Assembly: GCF_000956545.1 (NCBI RefSeq)
Contig: NZ_JYIT01000083.1
Location: 1-64,000, forward strand
DNA: 64,000 bases
DNA from: Microbacterium azadirachtae
Lineage (GTDB): Bacteria; Actinomycetota; Actinomycetes; Actinomycetales; Microbacteriaceae
Reading direction: 5' to 3'
Shown here: positions 41,714 to 52,296 of the stretch, piece after piece
Numbering within the stretch: the first letter of the stretch is position 1
How the letters are laid out: every line of letters starts with the position of its first letter
Translations under genes and position numbers: made by a program
Notes under the pieces: generated by a model
Databases searched by the model: none
What the model saw: the letters and a program-made list of their open reading frames with translations, nothing else
What the model was told of the DNA's origin: nothing

Positions 41714-42526
41714 ATGACCGATGACCGTGCCGCCGCCTTCCTCGCCCTGCACCAGGGCACCGGGTTCGTGCTGCCCAACGCCTGGGATCCGGGATCCGCG
41801 CGGATCCTCGCCCAGCTCGGCTTCCCCGCGATCGCGACCACGAGCGCCGGGATCGCGTGGTCCCTGGGCGTGCCCGACGGCGGGGCCCTCGACCTCGACA
41901 CGATGCTCGAGAAGGTCGCGGCGATCGTCGCGGCGGTCGACGTGCCGGTGACCGCGGATCTCGAGGCGGGCTACGGCGACGATCCGCAGGACGTCGCGCG
42001 CACCGTCCTGCGCGCAACCGACGTCGGCGTGGTCGGGGCCAACCTCGAGGACGCGGTGGACGGCGTGCTGTTCGGCATCGATGAGGCGGCCGAGCGGATC
42101 GCGGCGGCCCGCGACGCGGCACCCCGCAGCACGTTCGTGATCAACGCGCGCACCGATGCGTACTTCCGGTCCGGCGTCCACGATCCGTTCGACGAGACCG
42201 TCGCGCGGGCGCAGCGCTTCGTCGAGGCCGGAGCGGACTGCGTGTTCGTGCCCGGTGTGAACGACGAGGAGACCGTTCGGCGCCTCGCCGCGGAGATCCC
42301 GGCCCCGCTGAACATCGTGGCGGGACTCGCCGCGCACCTCATCCCCGTGCCCGAGCTCTTCGCCCTCGGCGTGAGACGGGTGAGCCTGGGTGGGAGCATT
42401 GCACGAGTCGCTCTCACCGCCGTCGAGCGCGCGGGGCGCGAGCTGCTCGAGAGCGGCACGCTGGGCTTCCTCGACGGGGCCCTTCCGTACGCAGAGGTGC
42501 AGCGCCGGTTCGCCGACGGAGTGTGA
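41714..42526 (+). CDS. isocitrate lyase/phosphoenolpyruvate mutase family protein
   Basis: A 270-residue TIM-barrel enzyme of the ICL/PEPM superfamily. FVLPNAWDPGSARILAQLGFPAIATTSAGIAWSLG opens the barrel, VPVTADLEAGYGDD carries the Mg-binding Asp/Glu, GANLEDA continues the metal site and FVINARTDAYF gives the Arg. The essential Cys loop of true isocitrate lyases (KKCGH) is absent. So it is a carboxyphosphonoenolpyruvate mutase- or oxaloacetase-like C-C or P-C lyase of unknown substrate. Confidence 0.88.
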   Translation: MTDDRAAAFLALHQGTGFVLPNAWDPGSARILAQLGFPAIATTSAGIAWSLGVPDGGALDLDTMLEKVAAIVAAVDVPVTADLEAGYGDDPQDVARTVLRATDVGVVGANLEDAVDGVLFGIDEAAERIAAARDAAPRSTFVINARTDAYFRSGVHDPFDETVARAQRFVEAGADCVFVPGVNDEETVRRLAAEIPAPLNIVAGLAAHLIPVPELFALGVRRVSLGGSIARVALTAVERAGRELLESGTLGFLDGALPYAEVQRRFADGV

Positions 42527-42542
42527 ACCGGCGCCGCCGACC

Positions 42543-43507
<965 letters not shown>

Positions 43508-43511
<4 letters not shown>

Positions 43512-43885
43512 GAGAGCCTTTCGGAGTAGAGGGCGATCTTGATGTCGATGGCGCCGAGGGCGTCGTCCAGCTCCGCCCGCCGGGCCAGCACCGTCTCGCG
43601 GTGCTCGCGCAGCAGGGCGAGACGGGCAGCGCTCGTGCCGTCTCCGGCACGGGCGAGCTCGACATAGCGCCGGAGCGTGGCGATCGGCATGGCGGTGGAG
43701 CGGACCTTGCGCAGGAACCCGAGCCACGCGATGTCGTCGTCGGTGTAGCGCCGGCGATCGGACGATTCGCGGTCCACGGGCGCGAGCAGGAGCCCCTCGC
43801 GCTCGTAGTAGCGCAGGGTGTGCGCGGTCAGCCCGAGCTCGTGCGCCGCCTCGGAGATCGAGCGCGTCGTGGTGGTTTCCGGCAT
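43508..43885 (-). CDS. MerR family transcriptional regulator
   Basis: A 125-residue regulator. The N-terminal winged helix is [28 protein letters not shown] followed by [35 protein letters not shown], and a C-terminal dimerisation helix follows. No Cys cluster is present, so it does not look like a metal sensor. ATG 43885 is preferred because the earlier GTG at 43894 lies within the -10 region. It heads a two-gene operon with the aldo/keto reductase. Confidence 0.93.
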
Positions 43886-43892
43886 GTGCCTC

Positions 43893-43923
43893 ACGCTACG
43901 ACTTCGAGCGCACTCGAAGTCAA
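43893..43923 (-). promoter_or_regulatory. MerR-type promoter with 19-bp spacer and palindromic operator
   Basis: On the minus strand, TTGACT (-35) and TAGCGT (-10) are 19 bp apart, the elongated spacing typical of MerR-activated promoters. The spacer region contains the inverted repeat GACTTCGAG-nnnn-CTCGAAGTC (43900-43921). The predicted transcript starts at the ATG of the regulator. Confidence 0.82.
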
Positions 43924-43936
43924 GGCGGCATCCGGA

Positions 43937-44332
43937 TCAGACGGCGGCGAGCACCGACAGCACGTTGCCGGCCGGGTCGGTGAACCAGGCGATGTCCGGG
44001 CCGCGCCCCGGTGCGCCGTGGGCGATGCCCTTCTCATCGGTGCCGAAATCCGGATCCGTGTAGATCTTGGTGACGACCCCGCGGGCGTTGAGGTCGTCGA
44101 CGGCCGCCTCGACGTCCTCGACCGGGAAGTTCAGGATCGTGAAGCTCGCCGGGGTGTGGTTCGGCTTGGCGTAGACGAGGACGGATCCGCCCTGGGGCAG
44201 CCGGATGTCGAGGAAGCCCATCGCGTTGGTGCTCACCTCGAGACCGAGGGTGTCGCCGTAGAACGTGCGGGCCGCATCGATGTCGTCGACGCTGAAGCCG
44301 CTGAAGGCATGCGTGGTCTGGAAGCCGGTCAT
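43937..44332 (-). CDS. VOC family (glyoxalase/bleomycin resistance-like) protein
   Basis: A 131-residue single vicinal-oxygen-chelate module: [48 protein letters not shown] and [13 protein letters not shown]. Paired beta-alpha-beta-beta-beta units are visible. The usual metal-ligand Glu at the end is replaced within GNVLSVL, so metal binding is doubtful. Function unknown. Confidence 0.9.
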   Translation of the reverse strand: MTGFQTTHAFSGFSVDDIDAARTFYGDTLGLEVSTNAMGFLDIRLPQGGSVLVYAKPNHTPASFTILNFPVEDVEAAVDDLNARGVVTKIYTDPDFGTDEKGIAHGAPGRGPDIAWFTDPAGNVLSVLAAV

Positions 44333-44391
44333 GGCTCCAGCATGCGCCCGGCCGGGCCCTGCGTCCAGGCCCGGGGCCGGCAGCCCGCCGC

Positions 44392-45435
44392 TCAGGCGTC
44401 CTGGAAGCGCGCCGGATCCACCACCGTCAGCTGGGGCCGGATCCGGTCGATCACGTCGAGCACCGCGACGACCTCGTCCAGCGGATGCAGCGGCGATTCC
44501 GTGCGCCCTTCTCCCACGTACCGGGCGAGCGCGCTGGCCTGGTAGCCGAGCCCGTCGTAGCGCTCGGTGAAGGCCTCGTCGCGCCACTCCTCGACCTCGT
44601 TCCTGCCGCCGATCCGGCGCGTCACGCGCAGCCCGGTCGGCGCGAAGAAGGACGGCAGCACGTCGACCCGCGCGGCCGCGCCGATCACCTCGGCGCGCTC
44701 CGCGGTGCGCGAGACCATCGACGTCGACACCACGGCATCCGCGCCGTTCGCGTAGCCCAGCAGCGCGGTGGCGCGCAGGTCGATGCCGTCGGGGGTGACG
44801 AGCCCCGACGCCTGGATCCGTTCCGGCACGCCCAGGATCGACGAGGCGAACGAGACCGGATACACGCCGAGGTCGAGCAGGGCTCCGCCGGCGAGAGCGG
44901 GATCCCACATCCGGCCGGTCGGGTCGTAGGGCGCCACCGAGCCGAAATCGGCGACGACCTGGTGGATCTCGCCGAGCGCGCCGTCGGAGATCAGCTGCCG
45001 CAGCACGTCGCTCTGCGGCAGATACCGGGTCCACATCGCCTCCATCGCGAGCACGCCCGCGGCGCGTGCGTCATCGACGACCTCGCGCGCCTCGGCGGCG
45101 CTCGTGGCGAAGGGCTTCTCGACGAGCACGTGGCGGCCGGCGGCGATCGCCTCCCGGGCGACGGCGGCGTGCGCGCTGTGCGGCACCGCGATGTAGACCG
45201 CGTCGACCGCGTCCAGCAGCGCCCTCCGGTCCGTGACGGCCGTCTCGATGCCGTGCGCGGCGGCGAACGCGAGGGTGCGCGGGAGATCGCGTGCGGCCAC
45301 GGCGACCACGCGCTGCGCGGTGTGCCGGTGCAGCGCGTCGGCGAAGCGACCCGCGATCCAGCCCGTGCCGATCACGCCCCAGCGCAGTGCGGGCGCGGAG
45401 GAGGGGTCGATCGGGCGGGGCGAGGGCAGCGGCAC
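44392..45435 (-). CDS. Gfo/Idh/MocA family oxidoreductase
   Basis: A 347-residue protein. GTG 45435 was chosen because GGAGGT sits 4 nt upstream. The Rossmann loop is [18 protein letters not shown], the catalytic motif is [27 protein letters not shown] follows and the substrate domain has [20 protein letters not shown]. It resembles the dihydrodiol dehydrogenase/xylose dehydrogenase branch. Single gene; substrate unknown. Confidence 0.92.
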   Translation of the reverse strand: MPLPSPRPIDPSSAPALRWGVIGTGWIAGRFADALHRHTAQRVVAVAARDLPRTLAFAAAHGIETAVTDRRALLDAVDAVYIAVPHSAHAAVAREAIAAGRHVLVEKPFATSAAEAREVVDDARAAGVLAMEAMWTRYLPQSDVLRQLISDGALGEIHQVVADFGSVAPYDPTGRMWDPALAGGALLDLGVYPVSFASSILGVPERIQASGLVTPDGIDLRATALLGYANGADAVVSTSMVSRTAERAEVIGAAARVDVLPSFFAPTGLRVTRRIGGRNEVEEWRDEAFTERYDGLGYQASALARYVGEGRTESPLHPLDEVVAVLDVIDRIRPQLTVVDPARFQDA

Positions 45436-45507
45436 GAGGACCTCCGGAGAGTGGGATGAGACCACCAGAGTCTCATGGGGCGGATCCGGTCCAGTACCGT
45501 GTCGTCT

Positions 45508-46640
45508 GTGACTTCGGGAGGATCGGCCGCGCGGGCAGAGGACCCCGATCACGCGGGGCGCGAGGAGCCGGTCGACGACGGCGGGCACCTGCGCGTCTGG
45601 TTCCGGAGCCTCATGACGCTCGCGCCCGCGCCCTCCCCGCGCTGGTCCATCGCCTTGCAGGCCGCGCTGTCGATGTTCCTGCCGCTCGGGCTGTTCACCG
45701 CGCTGGGCCGCGGCGACCTCGGCCTGCAGGCGGCGGGCGGGGCGTTCGTGGCGACGTACCTCACCGCGGTCGCCCGGCGACGAGGGCGCGTGCGCTCCCT
45801 GTCCTCGGCGCCGCGCTGGTGGCCTGCGCCGCCGCGGGCGTCGCCCTCGCCCCCTTTCCGCTGCTCGCCGCGCTCGGGCTGGTCGTGGTGACCCTCGTGA
45901 TCGCGGTGCTGCACTTCGGCTTCCGCCTCGGCGCCCCCGGTCCGGTCTTCTTCGTGCTCGCCTACGGCATCGCCACGCACGTGACGGCGGTGGTCGACGG
46001 GCGCAGGCACGCGGATCCGGTGCTGTTCCTCGTCGCCCTGACGGCGGGCGTCGCGATCACCTGCGCCACGGCGGGCGTATTCGTGCTGGTGCGACGCGTC
46101 GTGCGGCCGGGCTCCGAGAGGATCGGGCAGTCGATCGAGCGCCGCTTCGCCCTGGGGCCCGACTCGCGGGCCCTGCTGGTGCGCGTGGTCGTGGTCGCCG
46201 CGATCGGGACGCTGCTCAGCCTGCTGCTCGTGGATGCGGAGCGCGCGTACTGGGCGGTGTGCGCCGGGGTGGCGGTGATCGGGGTGAACGCAGGACGCCG
46301 GGTGGCGTTCATCCGCGGAAGTCAGCGCCTGGTCGGCACGGTGGTGGGGGCGGGCCTCTTCGCGGCCCTCGCCGCGCTGCCGCTGCCCGGATTCGCGCTG
46401 CCCGTCCTGTTCGGGGCGCTCCAGTTCGGCGCCGAGCTCTTCGTGATCCGCAACTATGCGCTCGCCCTCGTCTTCATCACGCCGCTCGTGCTGCTGCTGA
46501 TCGTGTCGACCTCGCCCGCGGGCGGCGGCGCCGCGCCAGGAGCGCTCATCGCGGAGCGGGTGGTGGACACGCTCGTGGGCGCGACGCTCGGTGCGCTCTC
46601 CGGGTTCGTGCACCCGCGGGCCGACGCCCGGCGCGGCTGA
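45508..46640 (+). pseudogene. frameshifted FUSC-family membrane protein
   Basis: The first part, from GTG 45508, reads MTLAPAPSPRWSIALQAALSMFLPLGLFTALGRGDLGLQAAGGAFVATYLTAVARR in one frame. The family sequence then continues in another frame, from ALPVLGAALVACAAAGVALAPFPLLAALG to the stop at 46640, with ERAYWAVCAGVAVIGV and FIRGSQRLVGTVVGAG (the FUSC RxxxRxxGTxxG motif) and RNYALALVFITPL. The break is a net loss of 1 nt at about 45775-45800. Intact it would be an aromatic-acid-exporter-like FUSC protein. A real mutation and a sequencing error are equally possible. Confidence 0.85.
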
Positions 46641-46646
46641 GCCGGG

Positions 46647-47666
46647 TCAGGCGCTCAGCCGGAGGGACTCGGCGGTGACCTCCTCGTGCAGCGGCGCGCC
46701 CGCGGCGAAGCGCTCGAGCTCGTCGAGAGCCGCATCGGTCATCCGATGCAGCTCATTGCCGAGGGATCCGGCCAGATGCGGTGTGATCATGACGTTGGGA
46801 AGGCCGTACAGCGGCGAGTCCTCGGGGAGCGGCTCCGGATCGGTCACGTCCAGGATCGCGTTGAGGCGCCCGGCGGTGCATTCGCGCACCAGCGCATCGT
46901 TGTCGATGAGGCTGCCGCGCGCGGTGTTGATCACCGTGGCGTGGTCGGGCAGCGCCGCGAGTTCGCGGGCCCCGATCATGTGCCGCGTCGACGGCAGGGC
47001 AGGGGCATGCAGCGAGAGCACGTCGACGCGCGGGAGCAGCTGCTCCAAGGGCGTCGGGATGCCGCCCGCGGCGCGGACCTCGTCCGGATCCGCGAACGGA
47101 TCCGCCACGAGAACCGTGACGGAGCTGAGCTGCTGGACGAGGGCGACGACGCGGCGGCCGATGCGGCTGAACCCCACGACGCCGATCGTCACCCCGAAGT
47201 TTCCGAGTCGCCCGAAGCGGGCGGTGCCGGCCTCGCCGTCCCGCCGCGGGTCGCGATCCGCCGCGAGGAAGGGGGCCTTCTTCCCGGCAAGGATGATCGC
47301 GGCCAGCGTGAACTCCGCGACCGGCACCGCGTTGACCTCGGCGACCGCGGCGACGCGGATGCCGCGGTCCCAGAGCTCGTCGGTGACGTGCGGGCGGACG
47401 GATCCGGCGCTGTGCAGCATCGCCTGCAGCCGCGGCATCTGCTCCAGTCGCCGCTGCGTGAGCTGCGGGGCGCCCCAGCCGGTGATCAGCACCTCGACCG
47501 ATGCGAGGCGGTCGGCGACGGCCGGGTCGTCCAGGTCGTCCACGAAGACCGGATCCGGCACGCGGGCAAGGGCGCGCAGCCGGGAGATCCGCTCGGAGTC
47601 GAACTGGTTGCGGAAGGCCTCGCGCGACATGACGACGAGCGCTTCGGGCACGGGGGCGTCGGTCAT
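46647..47666 (-). CDS. D-2-hydroxyacid dehydrogenase
   Basis: A 339-residue NAD-dependent enzyme. IGVVGFSRIGRRVVALVQQL is the dinucleotide loop (GxGxxG here GFSRIG). INTARGSLIDNDAL carries the Arg, DVTDPEPLPEDSPLYGLPNVMITPHLAGS gives the Glu-His catalytic pair. Substrates in the family include D-lactate, glycerate and hydroxypyruvate. It is divergent from the DUF2264 gene with 57 bp between them, suggesting a shared sugar or uronate-related role. Confidence 0.93.
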   Translation of the reverse strand: MTDAPVPEALVVMSREAFRNQFDSERISRLRALARVPDPVFVDDLDDPAVADRLASVEVLITGWGAPQLTQRRLEQMPRLQAMLHSAGSVRPHVTDELWDRGIRVAAVAEVNAVPVAEFTLAAIILAGKKAPFLAADRDPRRDGEAGTARFGRLGNFGVTIGVVGFSRIGRRVVALVQQLSSVTVLVADPFADPDEVRAAGGIPTPLEQLLPRVDVLSLHAPALPSTRHMIGARELAALPDHATVINTARGSLIDNDALVRECTAGRLNAILDVTDPEPLPEDSPLYGLPNVMITPHLAGSLGNELHRMTDAALDELERFAAGAPLHEEVTAESLRLSA

Positions 47667-47708
47667 CCGGGATCCATCCTCTGGGCTGTCGTGGTGCTCG
47701 GGAAAGCG

Positions 47709-47714
47709 TATACC
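47709..47714 (+). promoter_or_regulatory. -10 box for the DUF2264 gene
   Basis: TATACC ends 9 nt before the GTG start at 47724; no ribosome binding site intervenes. Confidence 0.45.
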
Positions 47715-47723
47715 CTGAGCCTC

Positions 47724-49709
47724 GTGACCGCCTTCGACCCTGCCCGTCTCACCCTTCCTCCCGAGGATCGCGCCCTCTCCCCGCACACCGGGTGGACGCG
47801 CGCGCACTGGGCGGCCGTGGCCGACCACCTGCTGCTGTCCCTGCGGCCTTTCTTCACGTCGACGCGCAGCCAGGTGCGCCTGCCGGGTCCGGTGAGCAGC
47901 AGCGGTGCCGACAGCGACGGGCTCGAGGGCTTCGCGCGCTCCTTCCTGCTGTTCGCGTTCCGTCTCGCCGGCGAGCGGGGGGCGGATCCGCACGGCTTCC
48001 TCGACGGGTATCGGGACGGGCTCGTGGCCGGCACGGATCCGCGGAACCCCGAGCGCTGGGTCCTGCCTGCGGAGCAGGCGCAGGCGGAGGTGGAGGCCGC
48101 GTCGATCGCGCTCGGGCTGCAGCTCACCCGGCCGTGGCTGTGGGACTCGCTCGACGACGAGGCCCGGCAGCGGGTGGTGGACTGGCTCGCCCTGAACCCC
48201 GTCGGGTGGTACCCCGACAACAACTGGCTGTGGTTCCGGATCACGGTCGAGACGTTCCTCGCCTCGGTCGGCGGTCCGCACGATCCCGCCCGGATCGCCG
48301 CCGACCTCGCCCGCATCGAGGACTACTACCAGGGCGACGGGTGGTGGGCCGACGGAGCGCTGCGCAACTACGACTACTACTGCGGCTGGGCGATGCACCT
48401 GTATCCGCTGCTGTGGGCGGGATCCGAGGGATCGACGGCGTTCGGGTCCGCGTCGCTCGCCCCGGTCTTCCGGGCGAGGCTCGCCGACTTCCTCGACGAC
48501 TTCACGGCCCTCATCGGAGCGGACGGCATGCCCGTGCTGCAGGGGCGCAGTCTGATCTACCGGTTCGCGACCGCGGCGCCGCTGTGGATGGGCGCCCTCT
48601 CGGGGGCGTCCCGGCAGTCGCCCGGGCTGCTGCGCCGGGCCGCCTCGGGCGAGCTGCGCGCCTTCCTCGAACGGGGAGCCGTCGACGCGCGCGGTCTGCT
48701 CACGATGGGGCTGTACGGGGAGTGGCCCGCGATGGCGCAGACGTACTCGGGGGCGGGATCGCCGTACTGGGCGTCGAAGGGCTTCCTCGGACTGCTGCTG
48801 CCCGCGGACCATCCCGTGTGGACCGCCGTCGAGGAGCCCCTGCCGATCGAGCAGGGCGATGTGCGACGGGTGATCCGGCCTGCCGGCTGGCTCGTCAGCG
48901 GCACCGCGGCGGATGGCATCGTACGGGTGATCAACCACGGCTCGGACCACGCCCTGGAGGGCGACCGCACCGGTGATTCGGCGCTGTACGGCCGGTTCGG
49001 CTACTCCAGCGTCACCCTGCCGCCGCTCACCGGGGACGCGATCGACGACCCGGCGGACAGCATGGTCGGAGCGGTCGACGCGGCAGGACGCTCCACGCAC
49101 CGCACGGGGTTCGCGCGCGGCGCGATCGGCGACGACGGCGGGGCCGCCTATGCCGTCTCGGTGGCCGACGCCCACTGGGTGGACTCGAGCGTCGACGGCC
49201 CCGCGTACGACCACGGCGCCGGTCGGACCGGCCGCGTGACCGACGGCCCGCTTCTCGCGACGGCGAGCGTCGTGCGCGGCTCGTGGGAGGTTCGCGCGAC
49301 CCGGCGCCTGCCCCGTGTCGGCACGGTCGCGGATCCGCTGCCGGTGCGGGTGAGCGGCTGGCCGCTGACCGACGACGCCGAAGCCGTGACGGAGACGGGG
49401 CACGGCATGGTCGCGATCCAGGCCGACGGGCTGCGCTCCGAGCTGCGCGCCCTGCCGGGCATCGGCGGCGGGGAGATCGCTGCGTCGGTGCGCACCGAGA
49501 CGGGCGTCTCGCCGATCGGGAGGATCACCGCGATCCCGCGGCTGGAGTTCGCGGAGGTGGCCGAGGGCGACGTGGTGGTCGCGGCGGTGCGCCTCGGGCG
49601 CGGGGCGGAGGAGGCGCCGTCGTCGCGGGTCGTCGTGACGCGAGACGACGTCGCGATCCTCCAGGTCACCTGGCCGGACGGGGCGCTCAGCACCGTGCGG
49701 ATCGGCTGA
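47724..49709 (+). CDS. DUF2264 domain-containing protein
   Basis: A 661-residue protein starting at GTG 47724. The N-terminal half is an (alpha/alpha)-barrel-like domain with LEGFARSFLLFAFRL, GWYPDNNWLWFRITVETFLASVGG, YYQGDGWWADGALRNYDYYCGWAMHLYPLLW and GRSLIYRFATAAPLWMGAL, all hallmarks of DUF2264. The C-terminal half is beta-rich. The fold suggests a polysaccharide lyase or unsaturated glycoside hydrolase, but no activity is established. No signal peptide, so it should be cytoplasmic. Confidence 0.9.
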   Translation: MTAFDPARLTLPPEDRALSPHTGWTRAHWAAVADHLLLSLRPFFTSTRSQVRLPGPVSSSGADSDGLEGFARSFLLFAFRLAGERGADPHGFLDGYRDGLVAGTDPRNPERWVLPAEQAQAEVEAASIALGLQLTRPWLWDSLDDEARQRVVDWLALNPVGWYPDNNWLWFRITVETFLASVGGPHDPARIAADLARIEDYYQGDGWWADGALRNYDYYCGWAMHLYPLLWAGSEGSTAFGSASLAPVFRARLADFLDDFTALIGADGMPVLQGRSLIYRFATAAPLWMGALSGASRQSPGLLRRAASGELRAFLERGAVDARGLLTMGLYGEWPAMAQTYSGAGSPYWASKGFLGLLLPADHPVWTAVEEPLPIEQGDVRRVIRPAGWLVSGTAADGIVRVINHGSDHALEGDRTGDSALYGRFGYSSVTLPPLTGDAIDDPADSMVGAVDAAGRSTHRTGFARGAIGDDGGAAYAVSVADAHWVDSSVDGPAYDHGAGRTGRVTDGPLLATASVVRGSWEVRATRRLPRVGTVADPLPVRVSGWPLTDDAEAVTETGHGMVAIQADGLRSELRALPGIGGGEIAASVRTETGVSPIGRITAIPRLEFAEVAEGDVVVAAVRLGRGAEEAPSSRVVVTRDDVAILQVTWPDGALSTVRIG

Positions 49710-49771
49710 GGGCTCCGGGCTCCGGCGCCTGCGCACGTGGCGCCGCGCGACGCGGGCTCACCGAGCGGCGC

Positions 49772-49895
49772 GAGATGGAAAACGTGGCTCGGAGCGTCAG
49801 CAGAGCGGCGTTATCCATCTCGTCGGGGACCGGCGTGATCGCACGGGACGGAAAACGTCGCTCGCGGTGCCTTCGGAGCAGCCTTTTCCATCTCG
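49772..49895. repeat. pair of related palindromic repeat units
   Basis: Unit 1 (49772-49821) pairs GAGATGGAAAACG with CGTTATCCATCTC (one mismatch). Unit 2 (about 49845-49895) has GGGACGGAAAACGTCGCTC and TTTTCCATCTCG at its ends. They share GGAAAACGTnGCTCG and lie in a 270-bp intergenic stretch without a gene, like a REP or BIME-type element. Confidence 0.65.
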
Positions 49896-49979
49896 CGTGA
49901 GGGCGCATGCCCGCCAGCGCGGCCGGGGCGCCCGCGCTCGCGTGCACGTCGGCGCGCGGCGCATCCGCCGCGCCGGGGC

Positions 49980-50849
49980 TCAGACCGCGGCGGTCAGGCG
50001 GATCGCGTTCGCCCAGGGATCCTCGAACGCGAGCGTGCGGCCGTCGTCGCGCACGGTGACGCCGTAGTGCGTCATGCGCTCGGCGACGGCGCCGAGGTCG
50101 TCTGCGCCCGGCAGCACGATGTCGACGAGTCCGAGCCCCAGTGCGGGGCTGCGGCGGCCGGCGCCGGCACTGTTCCAGGTGTTCATCGCCATGTGGTGGT
50201 GGTAGCCGCCCGCGCTGACGAAGAGCGCGGATCCGCCGAGCTCGGCCGTGGTCTCGAAGCCGAGACGGTGCACGTAGAACTCCCGGGCGGTTGCGACATC
50301 CCCCACCGAGAGGTGCACATGTCCCACACTCGCTCCGCCGATCACGGGATCCTCGCCCGCGGTCTCGGGGAGGTGCTCGGCGAGGAAGGCGTTCGGATCC
50401 AGGGACAGCGTGTCCATCTCGATCCGCCCGTGGGTCCAGCTCCACTGCGTGCGGTCGCGATCCCAGTACAGCTCGACGCCGTTGCCCTCGGGGTCGGTGA
50501 AGTAGAACGCCTGGCTGACGAGGTGATCGGCGCTGCCGGTGAAGGTCCCGGGTGCGCGGCGCGCCACGGAGTACAGCGCGGCCGCGAGCGCCTCCTGCGT
50601 CTCGAAGAGGATCGCGGTGTGGAACAGTCCCGCGGCGCGGGGTGCGGCGTGCGCCAGTTCCGGGCTGTGCTGCAGGATCACGACGGGGGTGGTGCCGCGG
50701 CCGAGGACCACGCGGTCGCCCTCGGCGGACAGCACCCGCAGCGTCACGGCGTCGCGGTAGTACGCGGTCATGGCGTCGAGGTCGGCGACGAGCAGCGTGA
50801 CCGCGCCCATCGCGGTGTCGGCGGCGAGGAGGTCGGCGGAGAGTCTCAC
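49980..50849 (-). CDS. VOC family protein, catechol-2,3-dioxygenase-like (CatE type)
   Basis: A 289-residue protein with two VOC modules. The first has MGAVTLLVADLDAMTAYYRDAVTLRVL, FHTAILFET and YFTDPEGNGVELYWDR. The second has VGHVHLSVGDVATAREFYVHRLGFETT and GGYHHHMAMNTW. His and Glu ligands of extradiol dioxygenases are in place (GHVHL, GVELYWD). The two-domain layout and length fit the CatE/YfiE group. The start is GTG 50849, next to TATACG. Confidence 0.9.
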   Translation of the reverse strand: MRLSADLLAADTAMGAVTLLVADLDAMTAYYRDAVTLRVLSAEGDRVVLGRGTTPVVILQHSPELAHAAPRAAGLFHTAILFETQEALAAALYSVARRAPGTFTGSADHLVSQAFYFTDPEGNGVELYWDRDRTQWSWTHGRIEMDTLSLDPNAFLAEHLPETAGEDPVIGGASVGHVHLSVGDVATAREFYVHRLGFETTAELGGSALFVSAGGYHHHMAMNTWNSAGAGRRSPALGLGLVDIVLPGADDLGAVAERMTHYGVTVRDDGRTLAFEDPWANAIRLTAAV

Positions 50850-50930
50850 CGTATATGCAACCGCATGGACACGGGATCCATTCCGCGCCGGCCGTCCCGT
50901 GCCGTGCCCCGGCGGGGCAACCCGGCCGTG

Positions 50931-52202
50931 TCAGGAGCGCAGAGCCGCCTCCCAGCGAGCGCCGGCGTGCAGCAGCCGGGGCAGGCCGGCGACGAGCCCG
51001 CGTCGGGGCAGCGTGTTCATCAGATCGCGTTCGGCGAGCAGCCGTTCCTGCTCCCCGTGCGCGAGCCGCTCGAGCGCGTGCAGGAGGGCGAGCGGGTGCG
51101 ACTCGAGGGCGCTGTGCCCGTTCTCGATCTCGACGAGCACGGTGTCGGGAGCCGTCGCCGCCACCCGCTGCGCGACCGCGGCGGGAGTGCGCAGGTCCCT
51201 CGTGCCGGTGAGCAGCACGATCGGCCAGTCGAAACCGGCGGCCGCGGAGGTCAGGTCGAACGACTCTCCGGCGAAGCGGGGGAACCGGTCGGCCACCGGG
51301 GCGTAGGTGAGCGACGGGTCGAGCGGCGAGCCGTCGGGATCCGGGCCGAAGCCGAGCTCCCGGAAGGCGATCGCGCCGACGAGGTCGAACTCGTAGAACC
51401 CCGGCACGTGCGCCTCGGACTCCGCCTTGTCCACGTACGCCTCGAGCGCGGTCCACACCGATCCGTGGGATCCGCCCCGGCGTGCTCCGTCGTCGTGGGT
51501 CGAACGGTGCGAGTCGTGCAGTCGCTGGCGCAGGAGGCGCTCCAGCAGATCCTCGCCGCCCAGCTCGTAGGCGGCGCGGAGCACGCCCAGGAGGATGCGC
51601 GGATCCGACCCCTCTTCGAGCAGCTCCCGCACGGCCGCGGCGATGCGGGTGTCCGCGTCGACGAACAGCTCCTGGATCATCGCGCGTTCCGCGTCGCGAT
51701 CGGCGACCGACTGCAGGGCGGAGTCGAGCAGCATGCCGGCGACGCGCTCGGGGTGGCGGGCGCCGAACGCGGCCGCGAGGTAACTGCCGTACGAGGAGCC
51801 GCTGATGTAGGCGCGCTCGACGCCCTCCTGATCCAGCACGGCGGCGAGATCGTCGACGACGTCGACCACGCGCATCGCCGACAGCGGCAGGCTCCGACCG
51901 TCGAGGTCGGCGCGGGACAGGCCGACGCCGCGGTGCTCCATCATGATCACGTCGAGTCCGCGCGCCGCTGCCTCGCGCCGGAACCTCCGGTAGGGGAGGA
52001 CGGAGCCGAGCCCGGGTCCGCCCGGGATCACGACGATCGGCACGGCGGCTCTGGGTCCGCTGCGCACATACGAGAGATCGAACGCGGGCGAGGTGGGCGA
52101 GGCGGGGCGTCGCACACGGCGGACGCCCTTGATCCTCGCCGCGAGCAGGCGTGGCAGCGCGCTCGGGGCGTGCTGACGCGGGGTGCCGGTCGCTCTGCTC
52201 AT
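50931..52202 (-). CDS. alpha/beta hydrolase, proline iminopeptidase-like (S33)
   Basis: A 423-residue hydrolase. PIVVIPGGPGLGSVLPYRRF contains the HGGPG-type oxyanion motif (here GGPG). DVIMMEHRGVGLS follows, and the nucleophile elbow is GSSYGSY. The Asp/His pair lies in LLTGTRDLRTP and ENGHSALE. The family cleaves N-terminal proline or related amide and ester bonds. A lid of about 150 residues separates the nucleophile from the Asp. Single gene. Confidence 0.9.
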   Translation of the reverse strand: MSRATGTPRQHAPSALPRLLAARIKGVRRVRRPASPTSPAFDLSYVRSGPRAAVPIVVIPGGPGLGSVLPYRRFRREAAARGLDVIMMEHRGVGLSRADLDGRSLPLSAMRVVDVVDDLAAVLDQEGVERAYISGSSYGSYLAAAFGARHPERVAGMLLDSALQSVADRDAERAMIQELFVDADTRIAAAVRELLEEGSDPRILLGVLRAAYELGGEDLLERLLRQRLHDSHRSTHDDGARRGGSHGSVWTALEAYVDKAESEAHVPGFYEFDLVGAIAFRELGFGPDPDGSPLDPSLTYAPVADRFPRFAGESFDLTSAAAGFDWPIVLLTGTRDLRTPAAVAQRVAATAPDTVLVEIENGHSALESHPLALLHALERLAHGEQERLLAERDLMNTLPRRGLVAGLPRLLHAGARWEAALRS

Positions 52203-52296
52203 GGCTCGATTATGCGCGCGCGCCGGTAGGCGGGCGCTGGCGGGCGCCTATCAGCCGGATGAAGAAAGGCCGCGCGAGCCGTCGCCGGCCGTAGGC

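Noticed and set aside
43886..43894. Upstream GTG start for the MerR gene
   Set aside because: It lies within the predicted -10 element of a well-formed MerR promoter; ATG 43885 fits the transcript start.
47667..49736. Long minus-strand open frame over the DUF2264 gene
   Set aside because: It extends the real hydroxyacid dehydrogenase frame upstream through antisense sequence; the dehydrogenase has a proper start at 47666 and the DUF2264 motifs are on the plus strand.
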